This document shows positions 28,744 to 37,966 of a DNA stretch of 64,000 bases, one piece after another. Numbering within the stretch: position 1 is the first letter of the stretch; every line of letters begins with the position of its first letter. The stretch comes from Sphaerobacter sp. (GTDB taxonomy: Bacteria; Chloroflexota; Chloroflexia; Thermomicrobiales; Thermomicrobiaceae): assembly GCA_029961075.1 (NCBI GenBank), contig JASBVL010000002.1:20642-84641 (forward strand). Direction: 5' to 3'. The notes below the pieces were generated by a model, which saw only the letters and a list, made by a program, of their open reading frames with translations, was not told the DNA's origin and did not search any database. A program made the translations under genes and the position numbers.

Positions 28744-30063
28744 GTGAACGCACTCTACATCGTCCCGATCCTGGCGATCTTGATTCTCGTCCATGAACTG
28801 GGGCACTTTGTCACCGCCCGCCTGGTGGGGATCAAGGTGGAGGAGTTTGGGATCGGGCTGCCACCGCGCCTGGTCGGCATCCGCCGCGGCGGCGTGATCT
28901 ACTCGATCAACCTGATCCCGCTCGGGGGCTTCGTGCGCTTGCTCGGCGAGGACGGCAAGTCCCTCGCGCCGGGCAGCATGCAGTCGAAGTCACGGCTCCA
29001 GCGCACGCTCGTGCTCTCCGCCGGGTCGCTGATGAACCTCGTCCTGGCCCTCGTGCTGATGACGGCCGTCGTCGGCCTGCAGGGCGAGGCCAGGCTGAAC
29101 GTCTACGTCGCCGAGGTACAGCCCGACTCACCGGCTCAGCAAGCCGGGTGGCAGGCCGGCGATCGCTTCCTGCAGGTCGGCGGGCAGACCGTGACCTCGG
29201 TCGAGCAGGTCCAGCGCCTGACCGAGGACTTCAGCGGCCGGCCGATGCCGGTGACCCTCCTCCGCCACGGGGAGACGATCCAGACCGAAGTGGTGCCCCG
29301 CGAGCATCCGCCGGCGAACGCCGGGCGGACCGGGATCCTGATCACGAGTGCCGCCAACGCGCGGATCACGGTGGCAGAGGTCGATCCGGCCAGCCCCGCG
29401 GAGCAGGCGGGGCTGCGGCCCGGTGACGTGGTGACCGCCATCGACGGGCAGCCAATCGAGGACAGCTTCGCCTACCTCCAGTCGCTGCGCAACGCGGCGG
29501 GGCGGTCCGTGCAGATCGTGGTGGAGCGCGACGGCGCGCCGCAGCCCCTGACGCTGGCCGTCCCGGCCATGACCCCGGCCCAGTCGGAGCCGCACATCGG
29601 CGCGGCGGTGCGCCAGGACGTGCTGTATCACCGGCTGCCCTGGTGGCAGATCGTCCCGCGCGGCGTCAGCGAGACGTGGAGCGCGCTCGGCCAGATGTTC
29701 CACGGGCTGGTGCTCCTCATCCGGGGGGCGGTCCCGCTCAGCGGCGTGACCGGGCCGATCGGGATGGGGCAGTTGACCTCGGAGGTCCTGGCCATCAGCA
29801 GTGCGCCGACCTGGGTCACGCTGGCCAACCTCACCGTGCTGCTGTCGCTCAACCTGGCCGTCCTGAACCTGCTGCCCTTCCCGGCCCTGGACGGCGGCCG
29901 CCTGGCCTTCGTCCTCATCGAGGCGATCCGCGGCCGGCGGGTGTCGCCGGAGAAGGAGGGGCTCGTCCACTTCGTCGGGCTGGTGCTGCTGCTCGCGGTC
30001 ATGTTCGTCGTCGCCTTTGTCGACCTCGAGCGGCTGGTGAGCGGCCAGTCGTTCCTGCGTTAG
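28744..30063 (+). CDS. rseP: RseP/RasP-type site-2 intramembrane metalloprotease
   Basis: Zinc protease of 439 residues that cleaves membrane anti-sigma factors and signal peptides. The zinc motif HELGH is at residues 17-21 in the first helix; the third zinc ligand is in NLLPFPALDGGR near 378. Two PDZ domains lie between (near 125-195 and 205-280), each with an AEVxPxSPAxQAG start. GTG 28744 was used since no ATG fits and the first helix begins here. dxr, its common neighbour, is absent, but ispG follows directly, so the MEP-pathway link is partly kept. It could act on the window's anti-sigma factor. Confidence 0.93.
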   Translation: MNALYIVPILAILILVHELGHFVTARLVGIKVEEFGIGLPPRLVGIRRGGVIYSINLIPLGGFVRLLGEDGKSLAPGSMQSKSRLQRTLVLSAGSLMNLVLALVLMTAVVGLQGEARLNVYVAEVQPDSPAQQAGWQAGDRFLQVGGQTVTSVEQVQRLTEDFSGRPMPVTLLRHGETIQTEVVPREHPPANAGRTGILITSAANARITVAEVDPASPAEQAGLRPGDVVTAIDGQPIEDSFAYLQSLRNAAGRSVQIVVERDGAPQPLTLAVPAMTPAQSEPHIGAAVRQDVLYHRLPWWQIVPRGVSETWSALGQMFHGLVLLIRGAVPLSGVTGPIGMGQLTSEVLAISSAPTWVTLANLTVLLSLNLAVLNLLPFPALDGGRLAFVLIEAIRGRRVSPEKEGLVHFVGLVLLLAVMFVVAFVDLERLVSGQSFLR

Positions 30064-30196
30064 CCCTGCCCATGTCCCGCTGGACACCGCCTCAGCCGCT
30101 GCTGCACACTCACGGTGTGAAGCAGACTGGGCCGCACCAGGGGCGCCGGCATGCCGGCACCGCTGCCCGCGGCCGCACGAGGGAGGTTCACCGTCC

Positions 30197-31303
30197 ATGG
30201 TAGCCCCGCGTCGTCAGACCCGCGCCATCTACATCGGGGACGTGCAGATCGGCGGCGGCGCCCCGATCGTCGTCCAGTCGATGACCACGGCCGACACCCG
30301 TGACCCCAAGGCCACCCTGCGCCAGATCCACGAGCTCGCCGATGCCGGGTGCGAGGTGGTCCGGGTCGCCGTCCCCGACCGCGTGGCCGCGGCGGCGCTG
30401 CCGGAGATCGTGCCCCACTCGCCCGTCCCGCTCGTCGCCGACATCCACTTTGAGCACACCCTGGCGCTCAAGGCCATCGAAGCCGGCATCCACGGCCTGC
30501 GCCTCAACCCCGGCAACATCCGCAAGCCGGAGGATGTGCGCGAGGTCGTCGCCAAGGCCAAGGAGCGGCACATCCCCATCCGGATCGGCGTCAACTTCGG
30601 CTCGCTGCCGCCTATGAGTCGCGAGTTCGTCGACGAGATGGCGGCGCAGAACGCGACCCAGGTGGAGCTGATCGCCGAGCACATGGTCCGCACCGCGCTG
30701 GGCCACGTGAAGATCCTGGAGGACCTCGACTTCGGCGACATCAAGATCTCGCTGAAGGCGTTCGAGCTGCCGGTCATGCTGGAAGCCTACCGGCGCATGG
30801 CGCGGCTCAACGACTATCCCCTGCACCTGGGCGTCACCGAGGCCGGCACGCCCAAGAGCGGCACGATCCGCTCGGCGATCGGCGTCGGCACCCTGCTCGA
30901 GGAGGGCATCGGCGACACCATCCGGATCTCCCTGACCACCGACCCGGTCGAGGAGGTCTACGTCGCGTATGAGATCCTCAAGAGCCTCGGGCTGCGGCAG
31001 CGCGGCGCCACGCTGGTCGCGTGCCCGACCTGCGGTCGGGTCGAGGTCGACCTGTTCCGGCTGGCCAACGAGGTCGACGAGTACCTTAAGACCATCAAGG
31101 CGCCGATCAAGGTCGCGGTCATGGGCTGCGTCGTCAACGGACCGGGCGAGGCGCGCGACTCCGATGTCGGGGTCGCGGCGGGCCGCGGCAAGGGCGTGAT
31201 CTTCCGCAAGGGGAAGATCGTCCGCAAGGTCGACGAGGCCGAGATCGTCCCCGCGCTGAAGGAAGAGATCGCGACGATCCTGGCCGAGCGTGGCGACGCC
31301 TGA
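30197..31303 (+). CDS. ispG: 4-hydroxy-3-methylbut-2-en-1-yl diphosphate synthase
   Basis: [4Fe-4S] reductase of the MEP isoprenoid pathway, converting MEcPP to HMBPP. 368 residues, the usual size of the short bacterial form. It has the VVQSMTTADTRD opening, LRLNPGNI near residue 95, and the cluster cysteines in ACPTCGR (near 276 and 279) and MGCVVNGPGEARDSD (near 311). ATG 30197 has GAGGGAGG about 9 nt upstream. It is 133 bp after rseP. Confidence 0.97.
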   Translation: MVAPRRQTRAIYIGDVQIGGGAPIVVQSMTTADTRDPKATLRQIHELADAGCEVVRVAVPDRVAAAALPEIVPHSPVPLVADIHFEHTLALKAIEAGIHGLRLNPGNIRKPEDVREVVAKAKERHIPIRIGVNFGSLPPMSREFVDEMAAQNATQVELIAEHMVRTALGHVKILEDLDFGDIKISLKAFELPVMLEAYRRMARLNDYPLHLGVTEAGTPKSGTIRSAIGVGTLLEEGIGDTIRISLTTDPVEEVYVAYEILKSLGLRQRGATLVACPTCGRVEVDLFRLANEVDEYLKTIKAPIKVAVMGCVVNGPGEARDSDVGVAAGRGKGVIFRKGKIVRKVDEAEIVPALKEEIATILAERGDA

Positions 31304-31347
31304 GCCGGCCCTGCGCGGGCCGCGCGGTGTGCCTGACGGAGTGGGAG

Positions 31348-32013
31348 ATGCCCTCGGCGCACGGGTTCCTCGACATCACCCTGGCCCTCGGGCCGCATCT
31401 CCCCGTCTGGCCAGGTGATCCCACCATCCGGCTCGACCCGGCCGCCCGCATCGCGGCTGGGGATGGGGTGAACGTGTCCAGGTTGCAGCTCGGCACGCAC
31501 GCCGGCACCCACCTGGATCCCCCGTTCCATGTCCGCGACGACGGCGCGCGCGTCGACGAGCTCCCGCTCGACGCGCTGATCGGGCCTTGCTGGGTCTGCG
31601 ACCTCACCCCTCTGACCGCGCATATCGATGCCGGCGACCTGCGGCGCGCGGGCATCCCCGCGGGGACCCAGCGCCTGCTGCTCAAGACGCGCAACTCGCG
31701 GCTCTGGAGCACGCAGCCGCACGCCTTCACCGACGACTTCGTCGCCCTGACCCCTGCGGCGGCCCGGTGGGTCGTCGATGCCGGAATCCGCCTGATCGGG
31801 ATCGACTACCTCTCGATCGAGCCGTTCGACGGGGACGGCGAGACGCACCGCATCCTGCTCTCGGCCGGCGTCATCGCCGTGGAGGGGCTCGACCTCGGCC
31901 GGGTCAGCCCGGGCGCCTATACCCTGCTCTGCCTGCCGCTCAAGATCGCCGGGGGCGACGGCGCCCCCTGCCGCGCCGTCCTGGCGCCGCTCGCGTTCGG
32001 AGGCCAGCCATGA
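31348..32013 (+). CDS. Cyclase family protein (KynB/PF04199-like metal hydrolase)
   Basis: Manganese/zinc hydrolase fold of 221 residues. It has the family motif HAGTHLDPPFH (near 53-63), with the extra GIDYLSIEPF and LPLKIAGGDG segments. Relatives are N-formylkynurenine formamidase, isatin hydrolase and other cyclic amide hydrolases; the substrate here is unknown. ATG 31348 was chosen since GGAG lies 6 nt upstream; an in-frame GTG 31327 is less supported. The stop overlaps the next ATG by 4 bp (ATGA). Confidence 0.85.
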   Translation: MPSAHGFLDITLALGPHLPVWPGDPTIRLDPAARIAAGDGVNVSRLQLGTHAGTHLDPPFHVRDDGARVDELPLDALIGPCWVCDLTPLTAHIDAGDLRRAGIPAGTQRLLLKTRNSRLWSTQPHAFTDDFVALTPAAARWVVDAGIRLIGIDYLSIEPFDGDGETHRILLSAGVIAVEGLDLGRVSPGAYTLLCLPLKIAGGDGAPCRAVLAPLAFGGQP

Positions 32014-32966
32014 CCGGCGTCCGCGTCGCCGCCTTCGGCCTCACCTCGTGGGATGAGCTGCTCTTCACCGATCGCCACCCGGCCCCCGGCGACTACGCGA
32101 TCGTCCACCGCGCCGTGGAGCAGCCCGGCGGCACCACGGCGAACCTCGCGGTCGCGCTCGCCCGGCTGGGCGTCCACGTATCGCTGGCCGCCATGGTCGG
32201 GGACGATGCCGAGGGACGGCGGCTCCGAGAGGAGCTCGCGGCAGCCGGAGTCGACATCCGCCACGTCCGGACCCGCGCCAGCGAGCCGACCGACCGCTCC
32301 ACCATCATCGTGGCCGGGGAAGGCGCGGCGGCCGATCGCACCATCGTGTGGCGGCGCGGTGCCCGGCTGCGCCGCGGCGATCATCTCCCGATCGAGGAGT
32401 TCTTCGCCTACGACCTGGTGGTGGTCGACGTCGATGACCCGCGGCTCCGGCGCCTCATCGTCGATCTGTCGATGCACGTCTCCCCGCGCACCCGGCTCCT
32501 CGGCCCGCTGGTGTACCTCACCACGCTCGACCCGGCGACCGGCCTCGACCTCGCCCTGCGCCACGACTACGTGGTCGGCAACGCCACCGAGCTGTGCTAC
32601 CTCACCGGCGCGCCGGACCTCCCGGCGGCGCTCGCCGTGCTGCGCGAGGAGATGATCCTGTCGCAGACCCGGCTGGCGGCGATCACCTGCGGCGCGGACG
32701 GCTGCGTGCTCGTCGACCGCGACCGCGTGGTGACGGTCCCGGCCTTCGACGTCGAGGTGGTCGACCCAACCGGCGCCGGCGACGCGTTCGCCGCAGGGCT
32801 GGCGCTGGGCATCGTCAGTCGCTGGGATCTGGCGCAGATCGGGCGCTTCGCCAACGCGATGGGCGCGCTCGCCACGCGCTGCCCCGGCGCGCAGGCCGGC
32901 CTGCCTCGCCGCGGCGAGGTCGAGCGCTTCCTCGCGGCCGCGCCCGTGCGCGAGCCAGTCCGATGA
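32010..32966 (+). CDS. PfkB family carbohydrate kinase
   Basis: Ribokinase-like sugar or nucleoside kinase of 318 residues. It has the GGTTANLAVALARLG signature near residue 40 and the catalytic DPTGAGDAFAAGLALG near 250, where Asp is the general base and the Gly run forms the anion hole. Subgroup and substrate are not evident. It overlaps both neighbours by 4 bp (ATGA), so it is cotranslated with the cyclase and queG genes. Confidence 0.9.
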   Translation: MTGVRVAAFGLTSWDELLFTDRHPAPGDYAIVHRAVEQPGGTTANLAVALARLGVHVSLAAMVGDDAEGRRLREELAAAGVDIRHVRTRASEPTDRSTIIVAGEGAAADRTIVWRRGARLRRGDHLPIEEFFAYDLVVVDVDDPRLRRLIVDLSMHVSPRTRLLGPLVYLTTLDPATGLDLALRHDYVVGNATELCYLTGAPDLPAALAVLREEMILSQTRLAAITCGADGCVLVDRDRVVTVPAFDVEVVDPTGAGDAFAAGLALGIVSRWDLAQIGRFANAMGALATRCPGAQAGLPRRGEVERFLAAAPVREPVR

Positions 32967-34126
32967 GCGGCATCGACCGGGTCCGCCTCCGCCAGCTCGC
33001 GGCCGCCGCGCGCCTCACGCTCCTCGGCGTCACCACCGCGGAGCCGTTCCACGAGCTGGCCGCGCTGCTGGAGGCGCACATCCGCGCCGGGCACATGGCC
33101 GGGCTCGACTGGTTCACCGAGGAGCGCGCCCGCTTCTCGGCCGACCCGCGCAACCTGCACCCCACCGCGCGCAGCATCGTCAGCGTCGGCCTGCCCTACT
33201 GGCAGCCCGACATCGTGCCGCCCGACGACGGGGTCCCGCGCGGCCGCATCGCCCGCTACGCCTGGGGCCGCGACTACCACGCGACGCTGAAGGCCCGCAT
33301 GCGGGACCTGCACGCGCGCCTGGAGCAGGAACTCGGCCGACCGCTCGAGGCCCGCTTCCTGGTCGACACGGCGCGCATCGTCGACCGCGCCGCCGCGGCG
33401 CGCTCGGGGCTGGGCTGGTACGGCAAGAACACGATGATCCTCGTGCCCGGCCACGGCTCCTGGGTCATGTTGGGGGAGCTGGTCCTCGACATCGACCTGG
33501 AGCCGTCACCCCCGCTGCGCCCGAAGTGCGGGCGCTGCACCCGCTGCCTGGACGCCTGTCCCACCGGGGCGCTGATCGATGCCTACCGCCTGCACACCCC
33601 GCACTGCATCTCCTACCTCACCATCGAGCTGCGAGGCGCCATCCCGCGGCATCTGCGGCCGCTGATGGGCAATTGGGTCTTCGGCTGCGACATCTGCCAG
33701 GAGCTCTGCCCCTACACCGGCGCCGCGGCCCCGAGCGCCGACCCGGACGTCCGCCCGGAGCGGATCGAGCACGCCTTCCCCGCGCTCCACTGGCTCCTGC
33801 GCATGTCCGAGGAGGAGTTCCGCGCCGTCTACCGCGGGCGCGCCGTGCTGCGGGCCAAGCGGCGTGGCCTGGCCCGCAACGCCGCGGTGGCCCTGGGGAA
33901 CGTGGGCACCCGCGCCGACCTGGCGCTCCTGGAAGAGGTCGCGACCGCGCACGACCTGCCGCTGGTGCGGGGGCACGCGGCCTGGGCCATCGCGCGCATC
34001 GCGGGCGCCGACAGCCTCCCAGCCCTGCGCGCCATACTGGACCGCGAGCAGGACCCGGCCGTCCGCGAGGAGCTCCGGGCGATCCTCGACGACCCGCCCC
34101 CGCCCCGCTGCCAGTGCGCTGCCTGA
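32963..34126 (+). CDS. queG: Epoxyqueuosine reductase QueG
   Basis: Cobalamin- and [4Fe-4S]-dependent enzyme for the last step of queuosine synthesis in tRNA. 387 residues with the DUF1730 N-domain (VDTARIVDRAAAARSGLGWYGKN near 130-152 in part), the first ferredoxin-like cluster CGRCTRCLDACPTGA near 190, a second motif CDICQELCPYT near 243, and a HEAT-repeat tail (residues 300-380). The Cys-rich C-terminus CQCAA is a minor oddity. ATG 32963 overlaps the kinase stop by 4 bp. Confidence 0.95.
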   Translation: MSGIDRVRLRQLAAAARLTLLGVTTAEPFHELAALLEAHIRAGHMAGLDWFTEERARFSADPRNLHPTARSIVSVGLPYWQPDIVPPDDGVPRGRIARYAWGRDYHATLKARMRDLHARLEQELGRPLEARFLVDTARIVDRAAAARSGLGWYGKNTMILVPGHGSWVMLGELVLDIDLEPSPPLRPKCGRCTRCLDACPTGALIDAYRLHTPHCISYLTIELRGAIPRHLRPLMGNWVFGCDICQELCPYTGAAAPSADPDVRPERIEHAFPALHWLLRMSEEEFRAVYRGRAVLRAKRRGLARNAAVALGNVGTRADLALLEEVATAHDLPLVRGHAAWAIARIAGADSLPALRAILDREQDPAVREELRAILDDPPPPRCQCAA

Positions 34127-34131
34127 GCCGC

Positions 34132-34137
34132 TATACT
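34132..34137 (+). promoter_or_regulatory. -10 element upstream of coaX
   Basis: TATACT lies 77 bp before the coaX ATG; the -35 region (CTGCCA, 18 bp upstream) is a 4/6 match. Confidence 0.4.
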
Positions 34138-34213
34138 GCGGCCGGCCGAGCCTCGGGTCCAGGGAGCCGTGCGCCTGGCGGCGGCACAGCGCCGGCAAGC
34201 GAGAGGAGAGGGT

Positions 34214-34996
34214 ATGCTGCTCGCGGTCGACATCGGCAACACCAACATCGTCGTGGGCGTCTTCCAGGACGACCGCCTGCTGACGAGCTGGCGGATGGAG
34301 AGCGACCGCGCGCGGATGGCCGATGAGTGGTGGGCACTCCTGAGCACCCTGGCCGCGAGCGACGGGATCGACCTGCGCGCCGTCGATGGCGCGATCATCG
34401 CCAGCGGCGTCCCGCAGCTCGCGACCACGTTCCGCACGTTGATCCGCCGCCGCCTGCACCGCGAGCCGATCGAGGTGAGCGCCGCCCTCGACCTCGGCAT
34501 CCGCGTCTGCACCGACAACCCGATGGAGGTCGGGGCCGACCGCCTGGCCAACGCGGTCGCCGCGCACCATCGCGGCCCGGGCCCCTGGGTCGTTGTCGAC
34601 TTCGGCACCGCGACCACGCTCGACATCGTCTCGCCCGCGGGCGACTACCTGGGCGGCGCCATCGCCCCGGGCGTCCTCGTCGCGCTGGAAGCGCTCACCG
34701 CCCGGGCGGCGCGCCTCCAGGCGGTGGACCTCGTGCTGCCGGAGCGCGCCATCGGCCGCAATACCCGCCAGGCGATCCAGTCCGGCACCCTGCTGGGCTA
34801 CCTCGGCCTGATCGAGGGGCTGCTCGCCCGCGTCACGGCCGAACTGGGTCAGACCCCCAACGTGGTCGTGACCGGCGGCCTCGGCGAGCTCTTCGTGCGC
34901 CACTCCCCGGCGCTCGCCGATTACGACCCCGACCTCACCCTGATCGGCCTCGCACTCATCTACCGCCGCCTCGTCGCCCAGCGTGGCGCGGCCTAA
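34214..34996 (+). CDS. coaX: Type III pantothenate kinase
   Basis: Phosphorylates pantothenate for coenzyme A synthesis. 260 residues with the ASKHA-fold motifs AVDIGNTN (residues 4-11), PMEVGADRLAN (near 99), DFGTATTLD (near 123-131) and GGAIAPG (near 142). Type III enzymes need a monovalent cation and resist feedback by CoA. ATG 34214 has GAGAGGAGAGGG upstream. The usual partners birA and tsaD are not adjacent. Confidence 0.96.
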   Translation: MLLAVDIGNTNIVVGVFQDDRLLTSWRMESDRARMADEWWALLSTLAASDGIDLRAVDGAIIASGVPQLATTFRTLIRRRLHREPIEVSAALDLGIRVCTDNPMEVGADRLANAVAAHHRGPGPWVVVDFGTATTLDIVSPAGDYLGGAIAPGVLVALEALTARAARLQAVDLVLPERAIGRNTRQAIQSGTLLGYLGLIEGLLARVTAELGQTPNVVVTGGLGELFVRHSPALADYDPDLTLIGLALIYRRLVAQRGAA

Positions 34997-35066
34997 CGGC
35001 CGCGCCCTCACCGCGATGCCGCACGGGCGGGCGCGCCCTCGTGGGCCGACGCCGAGTTCCCCCTGG

Positions 35067-35094
35067 TTGCTCACTTCAAGGGGCACGCTATAAT
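35067..35094 (+). promoter_or_regulatory. Promoter of the EF-G2 gene
   Basis: A perfect -10 TATAAT (35089-35094) has TTGCTC 16 bp upstream as a partial -35. Transcription would start near 35101, leaving a leader of about 139 nt before the GTG start, long for this window. Confidence 0.55.
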
Positions 35095-35239
35095 ACGTCA
35101 ATGCCGACAGATAGCAGGCGTCACCCGCGCAACGGTGCCGCTCTAGTATTGGCCCCGAGGGCAACGGTAGCCGATGTCATCGGCTCTCCAGCCGGGGCAT
35201 CCCCTACCACCCCCGCGGGCCGCTGGGTGGAGGGAACCG

Positions 35240-37321
35240 GTGAGAACCTACACGGTGGAACGCATCCGGAACGTCGGCCTCTTCTCGCATGGCGGTGCCG
35301 GGAAGACGTCGTTGACCGAGGCCATGGCCTTCCTGACCCACGCCACCACCCGCCTGGGTCGCGTCGAGGATGGCAACACGGTCTCTGACTGGGACCCCGA
35401 CGAGATCAAGCGGCAGATCTCCATCACCACCAGCCTGGTGCCCGTCGAGTGGCGTGACCACAAGCTCAACCTGCTCGACGCCCCCGGGTATGCCGACTTC
35501 GTCGGGGAGATCCGCGGCGCCATGCGCGTGTGCGACGTGGCCCTCATCCTCCTGGATGCCTCGGCCGGGGTCGAGGTCGGCACCGAGCAGATCTGGGAGG
35601 CCGCGACCGCCGTCGACAGACCGCGCGTGCTGTTCATCAACAAGATGGATCGGGAGAACGCCAACTTCGAGAGCAGCCTGAGCGCGGCGCAGCAGGCCTT
35701 CGGCCCGGCCGTCGTTCCGGTGCAGCTCCCGATCGGCGCCGAGAAGCAGTTCACCGGGGTGATCGATCTGCTCAGCCGCCAGGCGTACCAGTTCGGCGAC
35801 GGCAAGGATGGCACGCTCACCCCGATCGACATCCCGGCCGCCCTGGCCGATGCCGTGGAGGCGCAGCGGACCGCGCTGGTCGAGAAGATCTGCGAGTCCG
35901 ACGAAGAGCTGACGCTGCGCTACCTGGAGGACGACGAGATCACCGTCGACGAGCTCCGCCAGGGGCTCAAGGCGGGCATTGCCGCCGGCACGCTCGTCCC
36001 CGTCTTCGTCGGCGCCGCCACCGCCTGCAAGGCCGTGACCCTCCTGCTCGACGCCATCGTGGATTACTTCCCCAGCCCGGCCGGCACCACGGCGCGCGAT
36101 GCCGCGGGCAACGAGGTCGCGCTGACGCCCGACCCCGCCGGCCCGCTCGCCGCGGTCGTCTTCAAGACGGTGGCCGACCCCTTCGTCGGCAAACTCTCCT
36201 ACTTCCGCGTCTACTCCGGGACGATCAGATCCGACTCCCACGCGTTCAACACGACGCGTGGGCACGACGAGCGCCTGGGCCAGCTCTACGTCATGCGCGG
36301 CAAGGAGCAGCTCAACGTCGCCGAGGCGGGGCCGGGCGACATCGCCGCGGTCGCCAAGCTGCAGGTGACCGCCACCGGCGACACGCTCAGCGATGCCCAG
36401 CACCGCCTCACCCTCCCAGGCATCGAGTTCCCGCATCCCTCCTTCGCCGCGGCCGTCACCCCCAAGACCAAGAGCGACCTGGACAAGATGGGCACCGCGA
36501 TCCAGCGGCTGCTCGAGGAGGACCCCACCCTCCAGGTCTCGCGCGACAGCCGGACCGGCGAGACGATCCTCGCCGGGCTCGGTGAGTCGCACGTCCAGAT
36601 CGCGCTCGACCGCATGGCGCGGAAGTTCGGGGTGCACGTCGAGCTGGGCCTGCCGCAGGTCGCCTACCGGGAGACGATCTCGGTTCCGGTGCGCGGTGTG
36701 GAGTACAAGCACAAGAAGCAGACCGGCGGGCATGGCCAGTACGGCCACGTCTTCCTCGACGTCGAGCCGCTCCCCGACGCCGACTTCCAGTTTGAGGAGC
36801 GGATCGTCGGCGGCGTCGTCCCGAAGCAGTTCATCCCGGCCGTCGAGAAGGGGGTGCGCGAGGCCATGGAGGAGGGCCCCCTGGCGGGCTACCCGATGGT
36901 CAACGTCAAGGTGACCCTCACCGACGGCTCCTACCACTCGGTCGACTCGTCGGAGATGGCCTTCAAGATCGCGGCGGCGCAGGCGTTCAAGAAAGCCGCC
37001 CTGCAGGCCAAGCCGATCCTCCTCGAGCCCATAATGCACCTCCGGGTCACCGTGCCCGAGAACCACATGGGCGACGTGATGAGCGACCTGAACAGCAAGC
37101 GCGCCCAGGTGCAGGGCATGGACCCCGGCAGCAACGGCCTGACGACGATCGTGGCGCTGGTGCCAGCAGCCGAGGTGCAACGCTACGCCACCGACCTGCG
37201 CTCGATCACCCAGGGGCGCGGCACCTTCACCGTCGAGTTCAGCCACTACCAGCCCGTGCCGCCGCACCTGACCGAGCAGATCATCGCCGCGGCCAAGTCA
37301 CGGGAGACGGCGCACGCCTAG
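35240..37321 (+). CDS. Elongation factor G-like protein (EF-G2)
   Basis: Translational GTPase of 693 residues, the EF-G2 paralogue. G1 is SHGGAGKTSL rather than the AHIDAGKTT of canonical EF-G; the switch I region reads DGNTVSDWDPDEIKRQISI; G3 is DAPGYADF; G4 is NKMD. Domains II to V follow, with domain IV GVEYKHKKQTGGHGQYGHV near 480. EF-G2 proteins bind ribosomes and GTP but often do not replace EF-G in translocation. GTG 35240 with GGAGGG 5-6 nt upstream; an upstream extension to 35174 adds no domain. Canonical fusA is not in the window. Confidence 0.92.
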   Translation: MRTYTVERIRNVGLFSHGGAGKTSLTEAMAFLTHATTRLGRVEDGNTVSDWDPDEIKRQISITTSLVPVEWRDHKLNLLDAPGYADFVGEIRGAMRVCDVALILLDASAGVEVGTEQIWEAATAVDRPRVLFINKMDRENANFESSLSAAQQAFGPAVVPVQLPIGAEKQFTGVIDLLSRQAYQFGDGKDGTLTPIDIPAALADAVEAQRTALVEKICESDEELTLRYLEDDEITVDELRQGLKAGIAAGTLVPVFVGAATACKAVTLLLDAIVDYFPSPAGTTARDAAGNEVALTPDPAGPLAAVVFKTVADPFVGKLSYFRVYSGTIRSDSHAFNTTRGHDERLGQLYVMRGKEQLNVAEAGPGDIAAVAKLQVTATGDTLSDAQHRLTLPGIEFPHPSFAAAVTPKTKSDLDKMGTAIQRLLEEDPTLQVSRDSRTGETILAGLGESHVQIALDRMARKFGVHVELGLPQVAYRETISVPVRGVEYKHKKQTGGHGQYGHVFLDVEPLPDADFQFEERIVGGVVPKQFIPAVEKGVREAMEEGPLAGYPMVNVKVTLTDGSYHSVDSSEMAFKIAAAQAFKKAALQAKPILLEPIMHLRVTVPENHMGDVMSDLNSKRAQVQGMDPGSNGLTTIVALVPAAEVQRYATDLRSITQGRGTFTVEFSHYQPVPPHLTEQIIAAAKSRETAHA

Positions 37322-37343
37322 CACCCAGACCCATCGCCCGTGT

Positions 37344-37398
37344 ACCCTCACCCTGCCCGGCCCAGCGCCGGGCGCAGGGCGGACAGGGTGAGGGTTTT
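37344..37398 (+). terminator. Rho-independent terminator after the EF-G2 gene
   Basis: ACCCTCACCCTG (37344-37355) pairs perfectly with CAGGGTGAGGGT (37384-37395), followed by a T4 run. A nested CCCGGC/GCCGGG stem fills the loop. The CCCTCACCC motif is shared with the repeat core found elsewhere in the window. Confidence 0.8.
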
Positions 37399-37421
37399 GT
37401 TGTGCAGCGAGAGGATCGCGT

Positions 37422-37841
37422 GTGACTGCCAGGGAGTGTGAGCCCGACCTGACCATCGTCTGCGACGGGGGATCGCTGGGGAACCCCGGTCGCGGCTACG
37501 GCAGCTACCGGCTCACCGACAAGAGCGGCGCCAGCAAGCTGGTCCGCCTCGAGTTCGGCGACGGCGTGACGAACAACCAGGCGGAGTACCGCACCCTGAT
37601 CGCGGCCCTCGAGGCCGCGCTGGCGCACGCCGCCGCCCACCGTCAGCGGCCCGAAGATCTCTGCCTCCGCATCCGCACCGACAGCCAGCTCCTGGTCGAG
37701 CAGCTCACCGGGCGCTGGAAGGTGCGCCACCCCGATCTGAAGCCGCTCCACGCCCGGGCGACCGCGCTCGTCGCCCGCTTCGGCCGGCGCGACATCGCCT
37801 GGCAGCCACGCAACCAGACGGTGCGCGTCCTGGGGCACTGA
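37422..37841 (+). CDS. Ribonuclease HI-like protein (atypical C-terminus)
   Basis: RNase H fold of 139 residues. The first three acidic residues are present: Asp in VCDGGSLGNPG (near 14), Glu in NNQAEYRT (near 54) and Asp in RTDSQLLVEQ (near 86). The fourth Asp of typical RNase HI, in a RExNxxAD motif, is missing: the C-terminus is WQPRNQTVRVLGH. It may therefore have changed activity. GTG 37422 has GAGAGG upstream. It follows the terminator of the EF-G2 gene and precedes tRNA-Val. Confidence 0.8.
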   Translation: MTARECEPDLTIVCDGGSLGNPGRGYGSYRLTDKSGASKLVRLEFGDGVTNNQAEYRTLIAALEAALAHAAAHRQRPEDLCLRIRTDSQLLVEQLTGRWKVRHPDLKPLHARATALVARFGRRDIAWQPRNQTVRVLGH

Positions 37842-37880
37842 CCCGGCCCGCCCTGCCCCGCCCGGGTGCGCGGCGTGACG

Positions 37881-37907
37881 GGTAGGGGCGGGCCGTGTGC
37901 CCGCCCG
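37881..37907. repeat. Palindromic repeat, second copy (GGGGCGGGCC..GTGCCCGCCC)
   Basis: Matches the 27-nt hairpin sequence at 17081-17107 with a single mismatch (G for T in the loop). Lies between the RNase H-like gene and tRNA-Val. Confidence 0.75.
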
Positions 37908-37966
37908 GGCCCCACGCACCACCGTGCCTGGCGGGCACGCCGGCCGCTCGATCGCCGGTCTGGCAA

